The notes under the pieces are model-generated. The model saw nothing but the letters and a program-made list of their open reading frames with translations, did no database searches and was not told the origin of the DNA. Both the position numbers and the translations under genes were made by a program. 64,000 bases of DNA from Cytophagaceae bacterium (lineage in GTDB: Bacteria > Bacteroidota > Bacteroidia > Cytophagales > JAIYAX01): NCBI GenBank assembly GCA_027488815.1, contig JAIYAX010000026.1:203812-267811 (forward strand). Reading direction: 5' to 3'. Shown in pieces: positions 35,067 through 43,827 of the stretch; the first letter of the stretch is position 1; each line of letters begins with the position of its first letter.

Positions 35067-37241
35067 TTACTTGGTAATTCCCAGAAGGTCAAACATGAAA
35101 ACGTACTCCAAAGCTACATCCTTTAACCGTTCAAATCTTCCGGTTTTACCGCTATGGCCTGTGGACATATCCGTTTTGAGGTAGAGTGGGTTCTGGTCTG
35201 TCTTCGTAGCCCTAAGTTTGGCTACCCATTTAGCCGGCTCCCAATACTGCACCTGACTGTCATGAAACCCGGTAGTGACCAACATAGCGGGATAATTTTT
35301 GGCCTCCACATTATCATAAGGGCTGTAAGACTTCATGTAAAAGTAGGAAGCACTGTCAGCAGGATTACCCCATTCATCGTATTCAAATGTGGTCAATGGG
35401 ATGGTTTCGTCCATCATGGTGGAAACTACGTCCACAAAGGGAACAGCTGCCACGATCCCTTTCCAAAGCTCAGGTTTCATATTCGCAATAGCACCCATTA
35501 GCAGGCCACCGGCACTACCACCTTCCGCAAACAGTTTGGAGGAGTTGGTAAATTTCTCCTGCACCAAATACTCCCCACAAGTGATAAAGTCAGTAAACGT
35601 GTTTTTCTTTTTCAACAGTTTGCCATCCTCATACCATTGTCTGCCCATTTCCTGCCCCCCTCTGATGTGGGCAATGGCAAATACAAACCCACGGTCAAGC
35701 AGGCTAAGTCGTACGGATGAAAAATAGGCATCCATGCTTGCACCGTAAGATCCATATCCATAAAGCAGGCAGGGATTATTTCCATCCTTTTTGAGGCCTT
35801 TGCGATACACCAGCGAGATCGGAACTTTGACCCCATCAGTTGCTGTGGCATAGTGACGTTCTGAAACATAGTCCTCTACTTTAAATCCACCCAAAACCTC
35901 CGTTTGCTTCAGAAGCTTGTTTTCCTTGGTTTTCATGTTCCACTCATAAGTTGAGTTGGGGGTGGTCAAAGAGGTGTAGCTGTAGCGAAGCCATTCGGAG
36001 TCGTACTCAGGGTTCGTGCTTACCCCGGAGCTCCATGAAGGATCCCTGAACGGAATGTAGTCATCGACGGTATTGTCCCAGCTTTTCACACGGATATTGA
36101 CCAATCCTTCCTTACGCTCTTCGATCACCAGGTAATTTTTAAAGATTTCAATACCAAGCAGCATCACATCCTCACGGTGGGCAATCACTTCTTGCCAGTT
36201 GTCTTTTGAAGGCTTGTTGATAGCCGTCTTCATGAGTCTGAAGTTTTTTGCGTTCAGGTTGGTTACAATGTAAAACTGATCGCCATAATCTTCAAGATTG
36301 TACTCAAGGTCTCTGGTACGTGGCTGAATCACTGAGAATTTTCCAGAAGGATTATTGGCATCCAGATACTGCCATTCATCTGCCAAAGTCGTAGAGGTTG
36401 ACAGGTAAATGAACTTCTTGGATTTGCTCTTCCCTACACCGACTGCATAGGTTTCATCTGTCTCATGAAAAGCAAGGGCATCGGTGCTTTGTGCTGCACC
36501 CATTGTATGCCTCATTACCTTGAATGACCGCAGTGTCTGTGGGTCATTGATAGCATAAAAAACAGTCTTGTTATCGTTCGCCCAGGCTGCTGAACCATTG
36601 CATGGAAAAATGTTGTCTCCATAAATTTCTCCGGTAGCCAGGTTCTTAAACTGCATGGTATACTGTCTTCTTCCGACAGTGTCCACAAAAAACATGGCTG
36701 TCACGTTATCAGGCGCAACTCTTACCCCTGAAAGCTGATAGTAATCAAAGCCTTTAGCCATCTCATTGACGTTGAACATGACTTCTTCGCTTGCGTTCAT
36801 GTCACCCTTTTTTCTGCAGTAAATGGGGTACTCCTGACCTTCTTCAAATCGGGTATAGTACCAGTAGCCGTCCAATAGGTAGGGGACCGATTCGTCCTTT
36901 TCCTTTATTCTTGCTTTGATCTCTTGGAACAGTTGTTCTTTAAAAGCCTTGGTATGGCTCAGCATGGTGTCCAGATAAGCGTTTTCTGCTTCCAGATAAT
37001 CAATAACTGCTTGGGCTTGAGCATCCTTTTGTTCGGCATTTTTTTGCTCATCGCTCAGCCTCATCCAGAAATATGGATCAATACGCTTGTCCTGATGCAT
37101 GACCAGCTCTTTAGCTTCAGTTTTTGCAATGGGTGCTTTGATGTTCATTTTGTTTTCTTTTTTATCTTGTTGACAGCCAATCAGTGCAGTCAGAAGAGCT
37201 GCGGTGATCAAGGCAAGCCGAATGGGCATGTTTGTTCTCAT
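35067..37241 (-). CDS. S9A oligopeptidase B-like lipoprotein
   Basis: A 724-residue protein. Signal peptide with lipobox LIGC (Cys about residue 22), then a beta-propeller domain (about 100-430) and a C-terminal alpha/beta hydrolase. The Ser nucleophile is in GGSAGGLLMG and the His is in STGHSGKTGR; the EYDEWGNP segment matches oligopeptidase B (ptrB) rather than prolyl oligopeptidase. It should cut short peptides, probably after basic residues, in the periplasm. ATG 37241 (MRTNMPIR) is chosen; MPIR at 37229 is an alternative. The much longer upstream extension is not supported. Confidence 0.88.
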   Translation of the reverse strand: MRTNMPIRLALITAALLTALIGCQQDKKENKMNIKAPIAKTEAKELVMHQDKRIDPYFWMRLSDEQKNAEQKDAQAQAVIDYLEAENAYLDTMLSHTKAFKEQLFQEIKARIKEKDESVPYLLDGYWYYTRFEEGQEYPIYCRKKGDMNASEEVMFNVNEMAKGFDYYQLSGVRVAPDNVTAMFFVDTVGRRQYTMQFKNLATGEIYGDNIFPCNGSAAWANDNKTVFYAINDPQTLRSFKVMRHTMGAAQSTDALAFHETDETYAVGVGKSKSKKFIYLSTSTTLADEWQYLDANNPSGKFSVIQPRTRDLEYNLEDYGDQFYIVTNLNAKNFRLMKTAINKPSKDNWQEVIAHREDVMLLGIEIFKNYLVIEERKEGLVNIRVKSWDNTVDDYIPFRDPSWSSGVSTNPEYDSEWLRYSYTSLTTPNSTYEWNMKTKENKLLKQTEVLGGFKVEDYVSERHYATATDGVKVPISLVYRKGLKKDGNNPCLLYGYGSYGASMDAYFSSVRLSLLDRGFVFAIAHIRGGQEMGRQWYEDGKLLKKKNTFTDFITCGEYLVQEKFTNSSKLFAEGGSAGGLLMGAIANMKPELWKGIVAAVPFVDVVSTMMDETIPLTTFEYDEWGNPADSASYFYMKSYSPYDNVEAKNYPAMLVTTGFHDSQVQYWEPAKWVAKLRATKTDQNPLYLKTDMSTGHSGKTGRFERLKDVALEYVFMFDLLGITK

Positions 37242-37267
37242 CGTTGAGGGATTATGAAAATTCGTGG

Positions 37268-37297
37268 CAAACATACCGCAATCATCTAAATACACAA
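37268..37297 (-). promoter_or_regulatory. promoter of the S9 peptidase gene
   Basis: On the minus strand: TTG (37295-37297), 19 bases, TATGTTTG (37268-37275), a full match to the consensus. The transcript would start near 37261, about 20 bases before ATG 37241, which supports that start choice. Confidence 0.7.
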
Positions 37298-37374
37298 GCC
37301 GGCTTGTTCCAGACCTGAAATTCAAGTTTAATCGGTTGTATAGCCTGATAAAAAAACTGAAGCGGTAAATTGGA

Positions 37375-37411
37375 TTTGAAATTTCAGGTACCGGAAGTAT
37401 CTGTATTTTTG
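37375..37411 (+). promoter_or_regulatory. promoter of the deoxyhypusine-synthase-like gene
   Basis: TTTG at 37375-37378 and TATTTTTG at 37404-37411 (perfect -7 box) with a 25-base gap, at the long end of what is accepted. The ATG at 37435 lies 23 bases after the -7 box. Confidence 0.55.
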
Positions 37412-37434
37412 CAGCCTGATTTTCAAAATTTACT

Positions 37435-38409
37435 ATGCAGAAGGGTCCTGTTTCTCAGTTTATTGCTCATCACTATCGACATTTTAATGCAGCTGCTCTC
37501 GTTGATGCGGCCAAAGGTTATGAAACCCATCTTGTAGAAGGCGGGAAAATGATGGTTACCCTGGCAGGTGCCATGAGCACTGCCGAGCTAGGTATTTCGC
37601 TTGCAGAAATGATCCGACAGGGTAAAGTGGACATTATCTCCTGCACAGGAGCCAATCTGGAAGAAGATATTATGAATTTGGTGGCTCACTCACATTATAA
37701 GAGAGTGCCCAATTACAGAGACCTGGGGCCGAAGGAAGAGTGGGAGCTATTGGAGAACGGATTTAACCGAGTGACGGATACCTGCATTCCTGAGGAAGAG
37801 GCCTTCAGAAGAATTCAGAAACATATTTTTAAACAATGGAAGAAAGCCCAGGATAGCGGAGAACGTTTCTTTCCTCATGAGTACATGTATAAAATGCTGC
37901 TCAGTGGTGAGATGGAGCAGTATTATGAAATCGACCCCAAAAACAGTTGGATGATCGCTGCCGCTGAACGCAACTTACCTATGGTGGTGCCAGGTTGGGA
38001 AGATAGTACTATGGGCAATATTTTCGCTTCCTATTGCATAAAATCGGAGTTGCAGCCTTCTGTGATGAAATCAGGTATCGAATATATGGTATGGCTGAGC
38101 GACTGGTACCGTAAAAATTCCTCAGGAAAAGGCGTTGGCTTCTTTCAAATAGGAGGAGGTATTGCAGGAGACTTCCCCATTTGTGTAGTACCTATGATGT
38201 ACCAGGATTTAGAATGGCATGATGTTCCATTCTGGAGTTATTTCTGTCAGATTTCTGACAGCACGACCAGCTATGGCTCTTACAGCGGTGCTGTTCCCAA
38301 TGAAAAAATCACATGGGGCAAATTGGACATTACCACGCCTAAATTTGTGATTGAGAGTGATGCAACCATCGTGGCACCTTTGATTTTTGCCTGGCTGCTC
38401 GGCTGGTAA
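37435..38409 (+). CDS. deoxyhypusine synthase-like protein
   Basis: A 324-residue NAD-binding protein of the deoxyhypusine/homospermidine synthase family: VTLAGAMSTAELG (41-53), SCTGANLEEDI (69-79) and the GGG turn at 240-242. The lysine that forms the enzyme-imine intermediate (Lys329 in the human enzyme) appears conserved as Lys296 in TWGKLD. The K-H-H after the GGG turn in the human enzyme is replaced by A-G-D-F. Bacteria lack eIF5A, so a polyamine transfer such as homospermidine formation is more likely; the true substrate is unknown. It converges without gap on the TrpF-like gene. Confidence 0.85.
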   Translation: MQKGPVSQFIAHHYRHFNAAALVDAAKGYETHLVEGGKMMVTLAGAMSTAELGISLAEMIRQGKVDIISCTGANLEEDIMNLVAHSHYKRVPNYRDLGPKEEWELLENGFNRVTDTCIPEEEAFRRIQKHIFKQWKKAQDSGERFFPHEYMYKMLLSGEMEQYYEIDPKNSWMIAAAERNLPMVVPGWEDSTMGNIFASYCIKSELQPSVMKSGIEYMVWLSDWYRKNSSGKGVGFFQIGGGIAGDFPICVVPMMYQDLEWHDVPFWSYFCQISDSTTSYGSYSGAVPNEKITWGKLDITTPKFVIESDATIVAPLIFAWLLGW

Positions 38410-39018
38410 TTATTCAAACTCGAGGTTTTCCAGTATATCAGCCAGATCTTCGAAATCACGATAGCCGGGCCTTACCTCATCGCCCCCAAACAAACCAAAG
38501 CCGGAGAGATCATATTTCTTCATCAGGTCATTGACATTTTCGGGGGTGACACCATAACTCAGCAATACATTGAATTCTCTGCATAAAGTCCTGATCTGGT
38601 TGTCCTCCATTTCGGTGATTTCTTCACCGGGTTTTTCAAGAAGTAAAAAATCAGGATGATTTCTGGCCAACTTGAGGAATTCAAGCTTTTCATATTCAAA
38701 AACGAAAGCCTTGAATATACATGGGAACTTCATGTCTTTCAAGAGCTTAAGGGTATCAATAGACGTGGTTTGAACCACATCAGGTTTGAATTCTTCCAGT
38801 ACCTGTTCCAACTGTCTTTTATCAAAAGCATTAATTTCTCCAACAATCTGAACCCCTGAAATCCATGACCTTATCTCAAAGTACTTTTCTTTGCCAACAA
38901 ATTGGGGATCATCTTTGTCTATGTTAAAGCCGATCATATCAACACCCATTCCGGCCACGTATCTGGCATCGGTGAGGTTGTTTACTTCATTGATCTTTAC
39001 GATGGTTTTGAGCGACAT
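38410..39018 (-). CDS. TrpF-like TIM-barrel protein lacking catalytic residues
   Basis: A 202-residue protein with the fold pattern of phosphoribosylanthranilate isomerase: strand 1 VKINEVNNLTDARYVAGMG, and strand 7-8 phosphate loop YGVTPENVNDLM followed by GFGLFGGDEVRPGYRDF. The catalytic Cys of TrpF (K-I-C-G) is replaced by Asn10, and the catalytic Asp strand (V-D-V-S-S-G) reads G-L-F-G-G. No other trp gene is present. It is probably a binding or regulatory relative rather than a working TrpF. Consensus promoter upstream at 39041-39070. Confidence 0.75.
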   Translation of the reverse strand: MSLKTIVKINEVNNLTDARYVAGMGVDMIGFNIDKDDPQFVGKEKYFEIRSWISGVQIVGEINAFDKRQLEQVLEEFKPDVVQTTSIDTLKLLKDMKFPCIFKAFVFEYEKLEFLKLARNHPDFLLLEKPGEEITEMEDNQIRTLCREFNVLLSYGVTPENVNDLMKKYDLSGFGLFGGDEVRPGYRDFEDLADILENLEFE

Positions 39019-39040
39019 GGGGAATAAGGCTGAGGCAGGA

Positions 39041-39070
39041 CAAAAATAAAGGGAATTAAACGTTTAACAA
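39041..39070 (-). promoter_or_regulatory. promoter of the TrpF-like gene
   Basis: On the minus strand: TTG (39068-39070), 19 bases, TATTTTTG (39041-39048): full consensus match, 22 bases before the start codon at 39018. Confidence 0.7.
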
Positions 39071-39082
39071 CTCAAAAAAGAA

Positions 39083-39403
39083 ATGGCAGTAATTGTTTCA
39101 ACAGATCAGGATTTTCAGAACAACCTGAAAAAGCATACAGGTGTGGTGGTTAAATACTTTGCAGACTGGTGCGGAAGCTGCAAGCTATTTGCACCAAAAT
39201 TTAAAAGATTATCGAATGATGAGCGCTTTGAAGGTCTTACCTTTGTGGAAGTAAATGCCGAACAAAACCCCGAAGCTCGCAAATTAGCAGGGGTGACCAA
39301 TCTGCCTTTTTTTGCTGTTTTTAAAAATGGAGAGTTGGTTTCAGGCGTTAGTAGTGCTAAAGAAGAAGTGGTAGTTGAGCTGATTGAAAAGCTAAAAAGT
39401 TAA
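39083..39403 (+). CDS. thioredoxin-family protein
   Basis: A 106-residue thioredoxin fold with active-site WCGSCK (about 29-34) and the cis-Pro loop (VTNLPFFAVF). The CGSC active site differs from the CGPC of classical thioredoxin, which usually shifts the redox potential and specificity. No signal peptide, so cytoplasmic. It starts 64 bases from the divergent TrpF-like gene and is followed after four bases by the DUF6952-like gene and mnmA, so it may supply reducing power in that operon, an inference from position. Confidence 0.9.
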   Translation: MAVIVSTDQDFQNNLKKHTGVVVKYFADWCGSCKLFAPKFKRLSNDERFEGLTFVEVNAEQNPEARKLAGVTNLPFFAVFKNGELVSGVSSAKEEVVVELIEKLKS

Positions 39404-39407
39404 GTCC

Positions 39408-39650
39408 ATGAAATTACCTGTCATCAAAAACATCATCGATCGATACTCCATCGAAGAACTAAAGTCTGCCGAACATCAGCTGATGGAGGGAGAAGCACTT
39501 CAATTGGAAATAGCCGGAGATGACGAAGGTGAGCAACTTACCCATGTGCTAGCGGCGATATGGATAAAAGAAGAAATACAAAGAACCGGATGCGATGCAT
39601 CTGTAGCACTTAGGGCATATACGAGTAGGGTGCGTCAGTCCATAAATTAG
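39408..39650 (+). CDS. small DUF6952-like protein
   Basis: An 80-residue protein starting MKLPVIKNIIDRYS, acidic in the middle (GEALQLEIAGDDEGEQL) and helical at the end (ALRAYTSRVRQSI). The start and length match a small Bacteroidota family (DUF6952) that commonly follows a thioredoxin gene. It lies four bases after the thioredoxin gene and six before mnmA. No cysteines except one near residue 64, so a redox role of its own is unlikely. Function unknown. Confidence 0.7.
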   Translation: MKLPVIKNIIDRYSIEELKSAEHQLMEGEALQLEIAGDDEGEQLTHVLAAIWIKEEIQRTGCDASVALRAYTSRVRQSIN

Positions 39651-39656
39651 TCAGTT

Positions 39657-40796
39657 TTGAGCAAGAGAGGACGCATATTGGTGGCAATGAGTGGGGGCAT
39701 TGACAGCAGCCTGGCTGCCGTTATGCTTCATGAGCAAGGCTATGAGGTGGTGGGTATGACCATGAAAACATGGGATTATGCTTCCTCCGGAACTAGCAAA
39801 AAGGAAACAGGGTGTTGCAGCCTGGAGTCAATCAATGATGCCCGGCAGGTAGCAGTTTCTTTGGGCTTCCCGCATTACATCCTCGACATCAGAGAAGAAT
39901 TCGGAGACTATGTGATCAATCATTTTACCGGAGAATACCTTGAAGGTCGTACCCCTAACCCATGCGTTCTTTGCAATACCCATATCAAATGGGATGCTTT
40001 ACTGCGCCGTGCTGACCGCCTGGATTGTGAATCCATTGCTACCGGCCACTATGCTAACATCCGAGAAGAAAACGGACGATTTGTGATCTCCAGAGGGCTT
40101 GATATGGCTAAAGATCAGTCCTATGCACTTTGGGGCATCAGTCAGGAGAGCCTTAGCCGAACCAAATATCCACTGGGACAACTGACCAAATCCCAAATCA
40201 GGGAGATGGCTAAAGAGCGTGGTTTTTTTGATCTGGTCAACAAACCGGAGTCGTATGAAATCTGCTTTGTTCCGGACAATGACTACCGTGGCTTTTTAAA
40301 AAGGCGTATCCCAGGCCTTGAAGAACAAGTCAAAGGAGGGGAATTTGTATTGGAAGATGGAACTGTAGTAGGCCATCATGAGGGTTATCCTTTTTATACC
40401 GTAGGCCAACGCAAAGGCTTGGGCATCGCATTGGGTTATCCTGTTTTTGTTACCGAAATCCAAAAGGAAACCAATAGAGTGGTGCTGGGTACTTTTGATG
40501 AGCAGTACCGCAACGGCATGATGGTTGGCAAACTGAATATGGTGAAATACGCTGATATTCAGGGTAAAACGTTGGAAACAATCACCAAAGTACGATACAA
40601 AGACAAAGGCACTCCTGCGGAAATCATGCAGGAAGGTGATAAAATCAAGGTTCATTTTTTCAAGGGGGTTAATGCCATTGCCCCCGGGCAGGCAGCCGTC
40701 TTTTATGAAGGAGATGATGTGATCGGTGGAGGTTGGATTCTTTCCAGTTTCAGGCATAATGTTTTCTCAGATGAAGCAGAGAAACAAATGGTATAG
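39657..40796 (+). CDS. mnmA: tRNA 2-thiouridylase MnmA
   Basis: A 379-residue PP-loop ATPase with SGGIDSS (12-18), the catalytic Cys106 in NPCVLCN and Cys203 in SYEICFVP, and a C-terminal beta-barrel. MnmA transfers sulfur to U34 of tRNA for Lys, Glu and Gln, receiving it as a persulfide. It begins with TTG at 39657 (MSKRGRILVAMSGG), six bases after the DUF6952-like gene. The last 26 bases overlap the start of the next lipoprotein gene. The nearby thioredoxin and distant rhodanese could support sulfur relay, which is inference. Confidence 0.93.
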   Translation: MSKRGRILVAMSGGIDSSLAAVMLHEQGYEVVGMTMKTWDYASSGTSKKETGCCSLESINDARQVAVSLGFPHYILDIREEFGDYVINHFTGEYLEGRTPNPCVLCNTHIKWDALLRRADRLDCESIATGHYANIREENGRFVISRGLDMAKDQSYALWGISQESLSRTKYPLGQLTKSQIREMAKERGFFDLVNKPESYEICFVPDNDYRGFLKRRIPGLEEQVKGGEFVLEDGTVVGHHEGYPFYTVGQRKGLGIALGYPVFVTEIQKETNRVVLGTFDEQYRNGMMVGKLNMVKYADIQGKTLETITKVRYKDKGTPAEIMQEGDKIKVHFFKGVNAIAPGQAAVFYEGDDVIGGGWILSSFRHNVFSDEAEKQMV

Positions 40797-41484
40797 ACTG
40801 CTTTTGTTTTCAGGTTTGCTTATCCTTTGGGGCTGTGGCCCGGAAAAAACTGAACCTGCAGAGCCTTCACTTTTGCTTTCTTCCTTTTACCGACAAGACA
40901 CCGGATTTTATCAGGACTTCAAAGTGCTCAGGGTGACCTATCAGGCATTGGATACCGGCAAGGGCGACACATCACTCTTTTATTACCGATACCAACATAT
41001 TGGCACCGTTCCGTTGGAAGGCCGAAGAGCCATTCTGATCGAACGATGGCAAAGGCCTGACACTACATTGCCCTGGACACTTGATAGTTTACTGCTTCAA
41101 TGGTCCAGCCCATTGGGTTTGTTCAGACAATCGAATAATACCACATTTCACATGCTTCCTGCTGAACTTAAGCAAGACATCACCTGGAACAGGAATGCTT
41201 TTAATTCACGACCAGCACGTATCTGCCGATGGCAAGATTTTGAAGTGAAGCGGGTGCTTGGATCAGGCCTAAATCAAAAAGGTCTGGAGGTTCTGGTTTA
41301 CCGAATTCCTCAGAATTTTGTCAGTGTTGCAGAGGTGACCGAAGAATACCGGAGCGGGATCGGTCTTTATCGTAGTTTTAAGAAAGAAATTTCTTTTGCG
41401 CAGGGCAACCTCTTTGGGCTTTTCGTGCCTGAAACTGGAGAAATATATGAGGAACAGTTTATTGGTGAAGGAGAAATTCAGTAA
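40771..41484 (+). CDS. lipoprotein of unknown function
   Basis: A 237-residue protein with a lipoprotein signal (MKQRNKWYRLLLFSGLLILW then Gly-Cys, lipid Cys at about 22) and a beta-rich mature part with no motif I recognise. It overlaps the end of mnmA by 26 bases; ATG 40771 fits the signal peptide, with ATG 40759 as an alternative. It precedes the T9SS subtilase by 25 bases. Likely an outer- or inner-membrane-anchored periplasmic protein of a Bacteroidota-restricted family. Confidence 0.7.
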   Translation: MKQRNKWYRLLLFSGLLILWGCGPEKTEPAEPSLLLSSFYRQDTGFYQDFKVLRVTYQALDTGKGDTSLFYYRYQHIGTVPLEGRRAILIERWQRPDTTLPWTLDSLLLQWSSPLGLFRQSNNTTFHMLPAELKQDITWNRNAFNSRPARICRWQDFEVKRVLGSGLNQKGLEVLVYRIPQNFVSVAEVTEEYRSGIGLYRSFKKEISFAQGNLFGLFVPETGEIYEEQFIGEGEIQ

Positions 41485-41509
41485 TTTGTGTAATGAACTC
41501 GTCTATACA

Positions 41510-43159
41510 ATGAAGAAGCTAATCAAATTCATGCTTATGCTTGGAGGCATATCTCTCAGCTTTTTAAGCTATGCCCAACGCACAGATATCATATATTTTG
41601 CCGATAAGGTCGGATCCAGTTTCAGCATCAGCAACCCTCAGGCCTTTTTAAGTCAGCGATCCATCGACCGAAGAGTAAAACAGAATATACCTATCCGTTT
41701 AAGTGATTTACCTGTAAATGCCAGGTATGTCGACAGCTTAAAAAACCGTGGAGCCATCGTTTGGTACACTTCCAAATGGTTTAATGCTGCGATCATCCGC
41801 AATGCTACCGATTCGATGATCCTCAGCTATCAATCCCTGCCATTTGTGATTTCTACCGAACGGGTAAGGAGGCCAGTACGCAAGGTGAACCTTCCTGTTG
41901 AAATGCCCATCAGCGCATCTCCCTCCCAGCAGAGGACAGGCCAAACTTTAAACTATGGAGCTTCCTTCAATCAAAATGCCATGTTGGGAACTGACATCAT
42001 GCATTCAATGGGCTTCAGAGGACAAAATATGCTTATTGGTGTTTTTGATTCAGGCTTTCCCGGAGTAGATAATGCACTGCCATTTGACAGCATCAATTTG
42101 AGAAATGGAATACAAGCCACGTACGATTTTGTGAACAATGTCCCATCGGTTTACAGTGGCAATAACCATGGCACGCTTGTGCTAAGTACAATCGGAGGCT
42201 TGGTTTCAGGGTCTCTGATAGGCACAGCCCCTTCTGCCAGATTTGTTCTTTGCCGCACTGAAGATGTGGCAAGTGAATATCGGGTAGAAGAGGCCAATTG
42301 GCTGGTAGCTGCTGAATTCGCTGACAGTATTGGGGTTGACCTGATCAATACTTCTCTGGGGTACTATACTTTTGACAATCCTGCGCAGGATTACACCTAT
42401 GCAGACATGAACGGCAACACCACCATCATCAGCCGTGCCGCAGATATGGCTGCCTCAGTAGGTATTTTGCCTGTTGCCAGTGCCGGGAACGAAGGGGCAA
42501 GTACCTGGAGGTACATCACGGCTCCTGCAGATGGTGATTCTGTATTGGCAGTTGGGGCCTTGCAGCCAGATAGTATCCTTGCAGGCTTTAGTTCCAGAGG
42601 ACCAAGCTCGGACAACCAGATTAAACCCAATTTAGTGGCACAAGGAGCTCCGGCAGTAGTAGCCTTTCAAAACGGTTTTGTAGGTCAGGCTTTTGGCACT
42701 TCTTTCAGCGGCCCGATCCTTTGCGGTCTGGCAGCAGGCTTCTGGCAGGCAAACCCCACATTTACCAATATGCAAGTACTTCAGATGTTGCAAATGTCAG
42801 GCACCCGTGCCACCAGTCCGGACACCCTTATCGGTTACGGTATTCCCAACTTCAGCAGAGCAATGATTATCGCAGGAAACCCTTTGATGAAAAGAAGCAA
42901 TGATTTTACGGTAGAGCTGTTGGGCAATCCTGTGAGTTCAGATCGCATCAGGTTTCAGTTGGAAGGGATGCAGGACGGTGAGGCTTATATCGCCTGCATT
43001 TTTGATGCCTTGGGGAGAGTGGTGGTCAAGCAATCCTTTTCAGCTACTCCTGTGGTAGTTGATTGGTCTTTGGCGCAGCAAAACCTACCAAAAGGGGCCT
43101 ATGTGCTCATGATTGAAAACAACAGGGTAAGAGCAACCCGAAAATTTATTCTTGAATAA
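41510..43159 (+). CDS. secreted subtilisin-like S8 protease with type IX sorting domain
   Basis: A 549-residue protein. Signal peptide 1-22 (LSYAQ), a propeptide-like region (24-150), then a subtilase domain with catalytic Asp180 (VFDSG), His220 (NNHGT) and Ser398 (GTSFSGP), and Asn/oxyanion residues in ASAGNEG (about 324-329). The last 80 residues form a type IX secretion sorting domain (LGNPVSSDRI ... LPKGAYVLMIENN ... RKFILE). It should be exported across the outer membrane and either released or anchored. All catalytic residues are intact. The ATG at 41510 fits the signal peptide. Confidence 0.92.
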   Translation: MKKLIKFMLMLGGISLSFLSYAQRTDIIYFADKVGSSFSISNPQAFLSQRSIDRRVKQNIPIRLSDLPVNARYVDSLKNRGAIVWYTSKWFNAAIIRNATDSMILSYQSLPFVISTERVRRPVRKVNLPVEMPISASPSQQRTGQTLNYGASFNQNAMLGTDIMHSMGFRGQNMLIGVFDSGFPGVDNALPFDSINLRNGIQATYDFVNNVPSVYSGNNHGTLVLSTIGGLVSGSLIGTAPSARFVLCRTEDVASEYRVEEANWLVAAEFADSIGVDLINTSLGYYTFDNPAQDYTYADMNGNTTIISRAADMAASVGILPVASAGNEGASTWRYITAPADGDSVLAVGALQPDSILAGFSSRGPSSDNQIKPNLVAQGAPAVVAFQNGFVGQAFGTSFSGPILCGLAAGFWQANPTFTNMQVLQMLQMSGTRATSPDTLIGYGIPNFSRAMIIAGNPLMKRSNDFTVELLGNPVSSDRIRFQLEGMQDGEAYIACIFDALGRVVVKQSFSATPVVVDWSLAQQNLPKGAYVLMIENNRVRATRKFILE

Positions 43160-43164
43160 ACAGG

Positions 43165-43827
43165 ATGGCTATAATTGCACCTTCCTTACTTGCTGCGGAC
43201 TTCGGTCACCTGACAAGAGAGGTTGAAATGATTAACCGCAGCCAAGCCGGTTGGCTCCACATCGATGTAATGGATGGAGTGTTCGTGCCCAATATTTCAT
43301 TTGGTTTCCCGGTACTTAAGAGCGTACAGCCACTGGTACAAAAGCCGCTTGATGTGCACCTGATGATCATCAACCCACAGAACTATGTACAGGCGTTTGC
43401 TGATGCAGGTGCTGAATACCTTAGTGTTCATATCGAGGCCACAGCACATTTGCACCGATTGGTTCATCAGATCAAAGAATGTGGCATGAAAGCCGGCGTA
43501 GCCATTAACCCACATACCCCTGTGGCTTCGCTTGAAGATATTGCTCATGACATTGATCTCGTTTGCATGATGTCCGTTAATCCCGGCTTTGGAGGTCAGA
43601 AATTTATACCTCACACCTATACGAAGCTGGAGCAATTAAAAGCTTTGCGAAACCGATCCGGAGCCTCTTTTTTGATTGAGATCGATGGTGGTGTCAATGC
43701 CGAGAACGCCCCCAAACTTATTGCTTTGGGAGCAGATGTACTTGTCGCCGGACAATTTGTGTTCAGCTCGGCTGATCCTGTTAAAACCATTTCAGACTTA
43801 CATGAATTGTCCGCTGCTGTCAATTAA
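43165..43827 (+). CDS. rpe: ribulose-phosphate 3-epimerase
   Basis: A 220-residue TIM barrel with the RPE motifs IAPSLLAADFGHL, HIDVMDGVFVPNISFG, LDVHLMI, MSVNPGFGGQKFI and EIDGGVN. It interconverts ribulose 5-phosphate and xylulose 5-phosphate in the pentose phosphate pathway, using a metal bound by the His/Asp pairs, all of which are present. Five bases follow the subtilase stop, and the next gene's signal peptide overlaps its 3' end by 26 bases. Confidence 0.97.
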   Translation: MAIIAPSLLAADFGHLTREVEMINRSQAGWLHIDVMDGVFVPNISFGFPVLKSVQPLVQKPLDVHLMIINPQNYVQAFADAGAEYLSVHIEATAHLHRLVHQIKECGMKAGVAINPHTPVASLEDIAHDIDLVCMMSVNPGFGGQKFIPHTYTKLEQLKALRNRSGASFLIEIDGGVNAENAPKLIALGADVLVAGQFVFSSADPVKTISDLHELSAAVN

